In this document: positions 47,567-55,002 of the stretch, piece by piece
Position numbering within the stretch: position 1 is the first letter of the stretch
Layout: the number at the start of each line of letters is the position of its first letter
NCBI GenBank assembly: GCA_018402545.1
Contig: JAGYIL010000001.1
Coordinates: forward strand, 992,001 to 1,056,000
DNA: 64,000 bases
Reading direction: 5' to 3'
Source: Saccharospirillum sp.
GTDB lineage: Bacteria; Pseudomonadota; Gammaproteobacteria; Pseudomonadales; Natronospirillaceae
Program-made: the position numbers and the translations under genes
Notes under the pieces: generated by a model
What the model was told of the DNA's origin: nothing
What the model saw: only the letters and a program-made list of their open reading frames with translations
Database searches by the model: none

Positions 47567-47593
47567 AAACCGCCTTATATGGGCGGTTTTTTG
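47567..47593 (+). terminator. Rho-independent terminator downstream of efp and R6
   Basis: aaaccgcc-ttatat-gggcggttttttgg. Confidence 0.8.
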
Positions 47594-47633
47594 GTTTTAG
47601 CACAGACAGAAAACGTGTTTCAAAGGCAAACTA

Positions 47634-48590
47634 ATGATTGACTGGGCTCCAACTGCGGATATCGTCACCCTGCATCGTCGTGCGATGTTGATGGCAGCGA
47701 TTCGGCAATTCTTCGCTGACCGCCAGGTGTTGGAGGTGGATACGCCGGTGCTGTCAGTCGTTGGTGTGACGGATGTGCATGTTCATAATTTGCGCACGGC
47801 CGACGGTGGCTTCTTGCTGACTTCACCCGAGTACCCGATGAAACGCCTGTTGGCTGCGGGCATGGGCGACTGTTATCAGCTGGGCCATGTGTTTCGGGCT
47901 GACGAGAGTGGGGCGCGCCACAACCGGGAATTCACGCTGCTGGAATGGTATCGGCTGGGGTGGGATCACCATCAGCTGATGCAGGAGGTGGCGGCCTTGT
48001 GCGCGTGGGTACACCGGGCAGCCGGGGGCTCAGGCTCGCTGGTGTCGACGGTACTGAGTTACCAGGCCGCATTTGAGGGTGCTGGGTTGCCAGACCCGCA
48101 TCGGGCGCCTCTGCAGGCGTTGCAGCAAGTAACGGCGCTTAAGTTGGGTGCTGATACGGCAGACTGGGATCGGGATGCCTGCCTGGATGCTCTGATGGCC
48201 CTGGTGGTCGAGCCGGGCTTGCCGCCTGAGCAATTGACCTTTGTTACCGACTACCCGGCCAGTCAGGCCGCACTGGCGCGTACGCACACCTGTGAGGGTG
48301 TCGAGTTGGGTCACCGGTTTGAGCTTTACTGGCAGGGTATGGAGCTGGCGAATGGCTATTGGGAGCTGACGGATCCGAAAGAGCAAAGACGGCGTTTTGA
48401 ACAGGACGCGTTACTAAGGCAGTCTCAGGGCTTGCCTGAGCCCAGAGTCGATGAGCGTTTGCTGGCGGCGATGCAGGCCGGTTTGCCGGACTGTGCGGGT
48501 GTTGCACTCGGTGTGGATCGGTTGATGATGGTGGTGCTGGGGAAAACCCATATTCGGCAGGTGTTGCCGTTTGATGCCGACCGGGCCTGA
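47634..48590 (+). CDS. epmA: EF-P--(R)-beta-lysine ligase
   Basis: LysRS-like catalytic core (TSPEYPMKRLLAAGMGDCYQLGHVFRADESGARHNREFTLLEWYR) without anticodon domain. Confidence 0.94.
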   Translation: MIDWAPTADIVTLHRRAMLMAAIRQFFADRQVLEVDTPVLSVVGVTDVHVHNLRTADGGFLLTSPEYPMKRLLAAGMGDCYQLGHVFRADESGARHNREFTLLEWYRLGWDHHQLMQEVAALCAWVHRAAGGSGSLVSTVLSYQAAFEGAGLPDPHRAPLQALQQVTALKLGADTADWDRDACLDALMALVVEPGLPPEQLTFVTDYPASQAALARTHTCEGVELGHRFELYWQGMELANGYWELTDPKEQRRRFEQDALLRQSQGLPEPRVDERLLAAMQAGLPDCAGVALGVDRLMMVVLGKTHIRQVLPFDADRA

Positions 48591-48623
48591 GCCCGGTGGC
48601 CGGAGCTGGGTCGGAAGCCGACC

Positions 48624-49241
48624 TCAGTTTTTGGTTTTGTTGACCAGCATTTCCAGCTTCCGCTTCATGCGGTCTTCAGGCGGCAGGGAATCTTCTGGTT
48701 TGGCGGCTTCCGGAGCGGCCTGTGCCTTGGCTGGTGCAGCGCGATTATCTTTGCGTGCCTTGTTCGGACGCGCGCCGCGGGGCTTGCGGGCCGTCTCAGG
48801 CTTTTCGCCGTCGGCTCGGGGCTTGCGGTTCGCGGCGGGCGGCCGTTGCTTGGCCCGTTCGGCCCGGCGCTTTTCAATGGCGTCGAATTTTTCTTTGGCG
48901 TGGGCAGCGTCTTCGGCGCTCACCTGACCGGCCGGCGTACCGTCGATGGTGACGCGGTCGACCCCTTCCTGCATGCAGGCATAATAGCTGCGTAACCGAA
49001 CATAGACATTCAAAGCCCGGCGAATGCGGGTCTTCGACAGCTTGCCGTCTTCAGCCAGGGCTTCGTGTATACCAATTTTCAGCGGCTTGGGCTTGCGTGG
49101 ATTAAACGCGTCAGGATACAGCTCGCAGAGCTCATCCATGGCCTTCCGGTTGGCGTCGAATTCTTTCTTGCGCTGGGCATCGGTTTTGCGTTTGGCCGGC
49201 GCCTGAGCTGCTTCGGTGTCTGTCGCGTTCTGTTCGGTCAT
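48624..49241 (-). CDS. ProQ/FinO-family RNA chaperone
   Basis: FinO domain AMDELCELYPDAFNPRKPKPLKIGIHEAL...TRIRRALNVYVRLRSYYACM plus basic tail; start at MTEQ (ORF start 49436 lies inside repeat R7). Confidence 0.88.
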   Translation of the reverse strand: MTEQNATDTEAAQAPAKRKTDAQRKKEFDANRKAMDELCELYPDAFNPRKPKPLKIGIHEALAEDGKLSKTRIRRALNVYVRLRSYYACMQEGVDRVTIDGTPAGQVSAEDAAHAKEKFDAIEKRRAERAKQRPPAANRKPRADGEKPETARKPRGARPNKARKDNRAAPAKAQAAPEAAKPEDSLPPEDRMKRKLEMLVNKTKN

Positions 49242-49370
49242 TATGGATCCGGCAAATTCGTTGAGCGGCGCAGGATACCCCGTTAAACCGGATTTGAAAA
49301 CCCGGATTTGGGCTCGTTTTGGTACCAGAGTGTCGTGTTTACGAATGATTAACCGTTTGCAACGCGGCCA

Positions 49371-49483
49371 GTGCAGGATGCCGGGTAGGCCTGTCCGGGG
49401 GAGTCCGCAGCATGGATGCTGCGGTCTAGGCCCCATGGATGGGTTAACGCCGACCCCGGAGAGGCCTACCCGGCGTCCTGCAC
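49371..49483 (+). repeat. Modular palindromic intergenic repeat, copy R7 (short form)
   Basis: Arms gtgcaggatgccgggtaggcctgtccgggg / ccccggagaggcctacccggcgtcctgcac (28/30); inner ccgcagcat-gg-atgctgcgg. Confidence 0.92.
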
Positions 49484-49532
49484 GGGTTGTGGCACTATAG
49501 CTAGCCTTGACGGTTAAAATTAAGCCACAGAC

Positions 49533-50384
49533 TTATTCGAGTGGCTGTCCCAGTATAATCGTCTCGCCTGGGGCGACTTGCTTTGACCAACTCAAGGCGT
49601 TTGGCTCAAATAACATAACAACCGTACTACCGAGCCTAAACCGCCCCATTTCCTCGCCGCGTTTGAAGGTGAGCTTCGGGTTGTTGTAGTGCTGGTGTTG
49701 AATCTGTCGTCTCATCGGGGCTACCACGCCCGCCCAGGTGGTTTCAATGCTGGCGACGATCATGGCACCGACCAGTACCATCACCATACGGCCGCGCTCG
49801 GTGTCGAATTCGCAGACCAGGCGCTCGTTGCGGGCGAAAAGGCGAGGTACAGCCTCTGCCGTAGTGCCGTTTACACTGAACAGACGGCCCGGAACAAAGG
49901 TGGTGCGCACCAGGGTGCCGTCGCAGGGCATGTGGATGCGGTGATAGTCCTTTGGCGACAGGTAAAGGGTGGCGAATTCGCCGTCTTTGTAGCGACGAGC
50001 CTGTTCGGCATCGCCGCCGAGCAATTCGGTGACGGTAAAGCTTTGCTGTTTGGCCTGGATGATGCGGCCGTCGGTAATGGCGCCCGCCTGGCTGACACTG
50101 CCGTCCACCGGTGAACAGAGGGTGCGGGTGTCGGCCGGAAAGGTGCGAGCTTCTGCTGTTAGTGCACGCGTGAAAAAGTCGTTGAAGTTGCGGTAGTCGT
50201 TCAGACTGGGACGCTCGGCTTCCTCCATGTTCACCTGGTAGTGTTTGGCGAAGGTACTGATAAAACGCCGTTTTAGCGGGCCCCATTCCGATTCGGCCAA
50301 GGCCCCAACCAGGCGCGATAGGGCGTGGTGTGGAGCAATGTATTGGCTGGCTACAAACAGGCGGTCTTTCAAGCTTAAGGTCAT
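49533..50384 (-). CDS. psd: Phosphatidylserine decarboxylase proenzyme
   Basis: C-terminal RFRLGSTVVMLFE (LGST cleavage site); SPVDGSVSQAG. Confidence 0.95.
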   Translation of the reverse strand: MTLSLKDRLFVASQYIAPHHALSRLVGALAESEWGPLKRRFISTFAKHYQVNMEEAERPSLNDYRNFNDFFTRALTAEARTFPADTRTLCSPVDGSVSQAGAITDGRIIQAKQQSFTVTELLGGDAEQARRYKDGEFATLYLSPKDYHRIHMPCDGTLVRTTFVPGRLFSVNGTTAEAVPRLFARNERLVCEFDTERGRMVMVLVGAMIVASIETTWAGVVAPMRRQIQHQHYNNPKLTFKRGEEMGRFRLGSTVVMLFEPNALSWSKQVAPGETIILGQPLE

Positions 50385-51955
50385 TGACGTATCCGGTTCA
50401 GGGCGGTGTTCCAGTCGGCACAGAATTCGCGAAACAGGCGATAATCGGACTCGCCCAGTGGTTCGGGGTCGCCTTTGGCATCGGCGTAGATCATCATTGT
50501 GACCTCGCGGCCTATGGTGAACGACCGCAGAAAAAAGTCCTGATCGTCTGCGGCTTTGAACAGGGCGTCCGGCAGTTGCTTTCTGGCTCTGGCGCGGTTG
50601 TCTTTCCGCAGCCAGGCGGCGGTGACCCGGCGGCTGAACTCCTGCAGGGCGCTGCTGCCGGTAATCGGCAGTTTAAGGTGCTTGAGCAGCAGGTAATGAT
50701 CACAGCCTTCATGGTCGAAGGCCTGCCATTGCCCCTTGGTTTGCTCCATAACGACGATGCGGTGTAGGCCCAGGCTTTGTTGCAGGCAAAACAGAGCGCT
50801 TTCCTGTATCTCGACCGGGGAATGCCAGGTTTTCTGGTTGCGAAACTGCCGGCGCACTTCGCGCAGGCTGTTCAGGTTGACGCTGTGCCGATAGGTGGTC
50901 TCTCCCGACGCTTTGTTGTCCGGTTCCGGGCGAGCTTTTTTAGCCGGTTGCTTAACAGCCGCTGGCTTGGTTGAAGGCTTTGCAGGGGCCTCCTTACGGG
51001 TGTGTGGTGTGGCGTAGGTCTTGCTGATTTCTTCAGCCCAGGCCCGGTCGGCCTCGCTGAAGCCTTCCCGCTGGGCGGCACCCTGAGTACTCACCGGCGG
51101 CTGATGCGCCAGCAGGCGTCGAGCAGCTGTGGCCGCCTGGGGCAACTGGTACTCTCGTGCGGCTGATGTGATCCAGGTTTTTAGCATGGGCCGGAATTCC
51201 GTCAGGCCAAGAGCGATCTCGCCAGTGCGGAACAGGGTGTCGAGTTGTTCGGACTCCCAGTTCTGGCGAACCTGATACGCCAGCTCATGGCTGAACGGCA
51301 GAAAGAACTTCAACGCTGACAGTTTGTGCGGCTGTATGCGGTTTTCGATGTGTTCATTTTCTTCGTTGGTATTGGTTTCCGGAATGGCGGGCAGCTGGAA
51401 ATGGCGACACAGCTCATCGTTCCAGTCGCGCACCGACATGCCAATCATACCTTCGATCAATTTGTTGCGGTTCTCGCCGTGTTCGGCGCGGAACTCAAAG
51501 CCGTCCATCATTTGCGGTTCGAGCAGCCAGAGCGCCCAGAGCCCGACGTCGTAAAACAGGGTCATCCAGTAGTCGGCTTCGGTCCAGGGGATTTGCCGCA
51601 TTTCGAACCATTGCCGCATCAGGCTGGCGGCAACCAGGCTGTCGCCCACTGTGCTTTGTAAACCGGAGAAGGCGGTGCTTCCTGGGTCGAGCCGGGGGAT
51701 GCTTTCGGTTAGCTTGATCAGCCGCTGCGAACCGATCAGGGCGACGGCGTGTTCGAGCGTGCGCACCAGTACCTGCCGGTTCGACATCATGCGATTGGCG
51801 TAGCGAAAAATCAGCATTGCCAGCAACGGATCCTCACTCACCACCTTGATCCAGTCCATCAGGGGGGCGGAGGGTCCGGGTAAGGAGGTTTGTGGCAACA
51901 AGGCCGGTAAGGTGACCGCCTTAATGCGTTCCAGCCATGGATCTTGTGGGTTCAT
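50381..51955 (-). CDS. HDOD-domain protein
   Basis: LMDWIKVVSEDPLLAMLIFRYANRMM...LEHAVALIGSQRLIKL; ATGA overlap with psd. Confidence 0.7.
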   Translation of the reverse strand: MNPQDPWLERIKAVTLPALLPQTSLPGPSAPLMDWIKVVSEDPLLAMLIFRYANRMMSNRQVLVRTLEHAVALIGSQRLIKLTESIPRLDPGSTAFSGLQSTVGDSLVAASLMRQWFEMRQIPWTEADYWMTLFYDVGLWALWLLEPQMMDGFEFRAEHGENRNKLIEGMIGMSVRDWNDELCRHFQLPAIPETNTNEENEHIENRIQPHKLSALKFFLPFSHELAYQVRQNWESEQLDTLFRTGEIALGLTEFRPMLKTWITSAAREYQLPQAATAARRLLAHQPPVSTQGAAQREGFSEADRAWAEEISKTYATPHTRKEAPAKPSTKPAAVKQPAKKARPEPDNKASGETTYRHSVNLNSLREVRRQFRNQKTWHSPVEIQESALFCLQQSLGLHRIVVMEQTKGQWQAFDHEGCDHYLLLKHLKLPITGSSALQEFSRRVTAAWLRKDNRARARKQLPDALFKAADDQDFFLRSFTIGREVTMMIYADAKGDPEPLGESDYRLFREFCADWNTALNRIRQ

Positions 51956-51998
51956 GCGATGCGTGAGCAAAACCTTGGGGTTGCCAGTGAATGTTGGC

Positions 51999-52024
51999 CT
52001 GCATTGCCTGAACAGGCAATGCAG
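51999..52024. other. 12-bp perfect inverted repeat between puuD and HDOD gene
   Basis: ctgcattgcctg-aa-caggcaatgcag; no T tract. Confidence 0.6.
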
Positions 52025-52047
52025 ATCCTGTAACCCCCGATTCTGAC

Positions 52048-53256
52048 TTAAAACCGGCTATTTAACCAGTCGCCCAGCGCCTGACGTTGTTCATCTGTCA
52101 TTTCCGTGCGGTTCATGAATGGCATGTCCTTGCTGGCCACGGTGCGGGCATGGATGCGGCTGGCCCAGCGTTCGACGTCATCGAGATTGCTGAACACCAC
52201 GCCTGAGGGCGCGGTCGGAAACATGCTGTCTGAGGGTTCCCGGCTGTGGCAGGTGGCGCATTTTTCGATGACCAGTGCCAGGCCTTCTTCGTCGCTGAGC
52301 ACGGGTGTTGCGGTATCGCTGTTACCGCCGCCGGTGCCGGACTGCCGGGATGTATCGGGCCAGGAGAGGGCACCCGCCACTGCGACAAAGGCCAAACTGG
52401 CGACGACCAGAATCAGCGGTTTGCGGATGCCCCGATGGGCCAGATTGAAGTAATGGCGCACCACCACGGTGATCAGAATCAGTGCCATCAGGATCAGCCA
52501 GTTCAGGCTGTGCTGATAGGTCATTGGGTAGTGATTGCTGATCATGATGAAAATAACCGGCAACGTCAGATAGTTGTTGTGAACACTGCGTTGTTTGCCT
52601 TCCAGTCCCGGTCGGGCATCCGGTTGTTCGCCCCGGGCGACGGCAGCGACCATTTTCTTCTGACCGGGAATGATTTTGACAAAGACGTTGGCGGCCATGA
52701 TGGTGCCGATTAACGCACCCATGTGTATGTAGGCGCCCCGGCCGGAAAAGGTTTCGGTCATCAGCCAGGCCATGCCGGTACCCAGTATGAACAATACGGC
52801 GCTAAAGGCTTTGTGTTCAACCAGAGGGGTGCGGCACAGGCCTTCATAGATCAGCCACCCAATGGCGGTGTAAAGCAGGCCCAGGCCAACCGCTGCTCCA
52901 GTACTGAGTTCGCGGACACCCGGGTCGATCAGGTAAGCCTGGGCGCCAAAATAATAGACCCAGGTCAACAGCAGCATGCCGGTGATCCAGGTGGTGTAGG
53001 CCTCCCATTTGAACCAGTGCAGTTCTTTGGGCATCTCCGTGGGGCCGACCTTGTACTTGGCCACTTCGTAGAAGCCGCCGCCATGAATGGCCCAGAGATC
53101 GCCACCGATACCCTTGTCTTTTTTCCACTGGGGCGGGTCGGTCAGGTGGTTGTCGAGCCAGATGAAATAAAACGACGCGCCGATCCAGGCGATGCCGGCG
53201 ATGACGTGGAACCAGCGCAGCAGCAGGCTGACCCAGTCGGCAAAAAAGACATCCAT
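52048..53256 (-). CDS. puuD: Membrane urate hydroxylase/oxidase with C-terminal cytochrome c
   Basis: Multi-TM DUF989-like N-terminus WFHVIAGIAWIGASFYFIWLD; CATCHSREPSD heme motif; adjacent to uraH/uraD. Confidence 0.88.
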   Translation of the reverse strand: MDVFFADWVSLLLRWFHVIAGIAWIGASFYFIWLDNHLTDPPQWKKDKGIGGDLWAIHGGGFYEVAKYKVGPTEMPKELHWFKWEAYTTWITGMLLLTWVYYFGAQAYLIDPGVRELSTGAAVGLGLLYTAIGWLIYEGLCRTPLVEHKAFSAVLFILGTGMAWLMTETFSGRGAYIHMGALIGTIMAANVFVKIIPGQKKMVAAVARGEQPDARPGLEGKQRSVHNNYLTLPVIFIMISNHYPMTYQHSLNWLILMALILITVVVRHYFNLAHRGIRKPLILVVASLAFVAVAGALSWPDTSRQSGTGGGNSDTATPVLSDEEGLALVIEKCATCHSREPSDSMFPTAPSGVVFSNLDDVERWASRIHARTVASKDMPFMNRTEMTDEQRQALGDWLNSRF

Positions 53257-53259
53257 CGG

Positions 53260-53589
53260 TTAACTCCCGCGATAGGTTGAGTAGCTGTAGGGGCTGACCA
53301 GCAAGGGCACATGGAAATGCGCGTCCGGTCCGGTCAGTTCGAAACAGATGCTGGCTCTGGGGTAGAAGGCCTGGCCATGCTGACGGGTCAGGTAGTCGCC
53401 AGTGTGAAAGGTCAGCTCGTAGATGCCACTTGCAAAGCCCTCTACAGGCCAGTCTTTGAAACGACCATCCTCGTTGGTGAGGCCTTCGGCAATGATCTGG
53501 CCCTGGTCGTCTTTCAAGGTCAGCTTCAGGCCCTGTGCGGGTTGCCCGAGTGTTGTATCCAGTACATGGGTCGAGAGGGTATGACTCAT
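53260..53589 (-). CDS. uraH: 5-hydroxyisourate hydrolase
   Basis: STHVLDTTLGQPAQGLKLTL...HFHVPLLVSPYSYSTYRGS signature. Confidence 0.95.
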   Translation of the reverse strand: MSHTLSTHVLDTTLGQPAQGLKLTLKDDQGQIIAEGLTNEDGRFKDWPVEGFASGIYELTFHTGDYLTRQHGQAFYPRASICFELTGPDAHFHVPLLVSPYSYSTYRGS

Positions 53590-53605
53590 GCTGCGCTCCT
53601 TGTTG

Positions 53606-54115
53606 TTAGGCGTCAGTGAGCTGGGTATCCAGCCTGAGCAAGGTGATTTTCAATTGTTGGGCGGCGGCCAGTTTCAGTTCCTGTTCCGTCGAGTTGTTGA
53701 TGCGGGCGCGCAGTTGATCGAGCATCTGATCGGCACTTTTGCCGCTGGCAAAGACAATGAATATGAACCCGTGCCGGTCCAGGTAGGCCTGGTTTTCGTC
53801 AGCGAGGGCCTGCAAGGTCTCGTCGCTGGCGCCGTCAACGCCCGACTGTTCCTGGCTGGAATGGCCGCGGCTGCTTTGGTATCTGGCACGCAAGGTATCC
53901 AGGTTGCCAATCATCGGGTGGCCGTCGAAGGCTTCCCGCCAGTCGCGCTCGTTCATGGTGGCCCAGTGGTCTCTGGCGGCGCTCAGAACGGCCTCTTTGC
54001 TGGCGAACGGGGCACTCTGTGTCATCCGTTCCACCCAGCGCACGGCAGCGCACTGGCTGTGGAAAAAGTCGGCCCGTTCCTGTGAGCTGGCGTTGTTGAG
54101 TTCATCCAGTGTCAT
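53606..54115 (-). CDS. uraD: OHCU decarboxylase
   Basis: MIGNLDTLRARYQSSRGHSSQEQSGVDGA; FIFIVFASGKSADQML. Confidence 0.93.
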   Translation of the reverse strand: MTLDELNNASSQERADFFHSQCAAVRWVERMTQSAPFASKEAVLSAARDHWATMNERDWREAFDGHPMIGNLDTLRARYQSSRGHSSQEQSGVDGASDETLQALADENQAYLDRHGFIFIVFASGKSADQMLDQLRARINNSTEQELKLAAAQQLKITLLRLDTQLTDA

Positions 54116-55002
54116 GCGTTCTGTCCCTTTTGAGCGGTTTCTATGGCCGCATCGGCATTGGAGCTGCTCAGTGCCTGGCCGGTTTTCCAGTTCAGACCGG
54201 TGGTCTTTTTGCCAGCGTCGGCCGGGCGTTTTGCGTGCAAGCGGTTCAGCAGTTGCGCTGCGATGGAAACGGCGACTTCAGCCGGTTGCTTGCCGGGCAC
54301 GGCACTCAGACCGACAGGGCAGATGACCCGATTGATGTCGCTGTCACTCCAGCCCCGGTGGGCCAGCCGCTGCTGGAAACGACGGGCTTTGGTGTCGGAG
54401 CCGATCAGCCCGATGTAGTCGAAGTCTGGCCGCTTGATGGCAGCCTGCACCAACTCGAAGTCGAGCTGGTGATTGTGGGTGATGATCAGCACCCAGGCGT
54501 TCTGAGGGGCGTCAACAATGGCGTCTGCCGGGTGTTCCAGCACCTCGCGCCGGATACGGGCGTCGGTGTTTTGTGCCAGCCACTCTGGTCGCGGGTCGAC
54601 CCAGTGCAGGTTGAGATCGAGTGGTGCCAGAATCGGCATCAGGTGCTGGGCAACGTGGCCGGCACCGAACACCAGCAGTGGCTGGCCAGCGGGAACCAGC
54701 ACTTCATACAACAACTGGGTTGCACCGCCGCAGCATTGGCCCAGGCTGGCGCCGAGGCTGATGCTTTCGACTTCGGTCGCGTTCTTACCCGCCCTGAGCA
54801 GTTCGCGGGCCCGTTCTATGGCTGTGAATTCAAGATGGCCACCGCCGATGGTGTCGAAATGCTCAGCGGCGTTGACGACCATTTTGGCAGCGGCATCGCG
54901 CGGGGTGGAACCCGCTGTGCTGAGTACCGTCACTAATACCAGCGGTTCGCGGTTGTGCTGACCTTCGTGCAGGGCGTCATACCAGCGATGGTGGTGTCTC
55001 AT
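54112..55002 (-). CDS. xdhC: Xanthine dehydrogenase accessory protein
   Basis: VTVLSTAGSTPRDAAAKMVV...LLVFGAGHVAQHL. Confidence 0.92.
   Translation of the reverse strand: MRHHHRWYDALHEGQHNREPLVLVTVLSTAGSTPRDAAAKMVVNAAEHFDTIGGGHLEFTAIERARELLRAGKNATEVESISLGASLGQCCGGATQLLYEVLVPAGQPLLVFGAGHVAQHLMPILAPLDLNLHWVDPRPEWLAQNTDARIRREVLEHPADAIVDAPQNAWVLIITHNHQLDFELVQAAIKRPDFDYIGLIGSDTKARRFQQRLAHRGWSDSDINRVICPVGLSAVPGKQPAEVAVSIAAQLLNRLHAKRPADAGKKTTGLNWKTGQALSSSNADAAIETAQKGQNA

Noticed and set aside
49242-49436. N-terminal extension of the ProQ-family ORF
   Set aside because: Encoded partly by repeat R7; ATG at 49241 begins the plausible protein.
484-49483. Repeats as a CRISPR array or a classical IS
   Set aside because: Copies are dispersed, lack regular spacing and spacers, and contain no transposase ORF; I also could not see clear target-site duplications.
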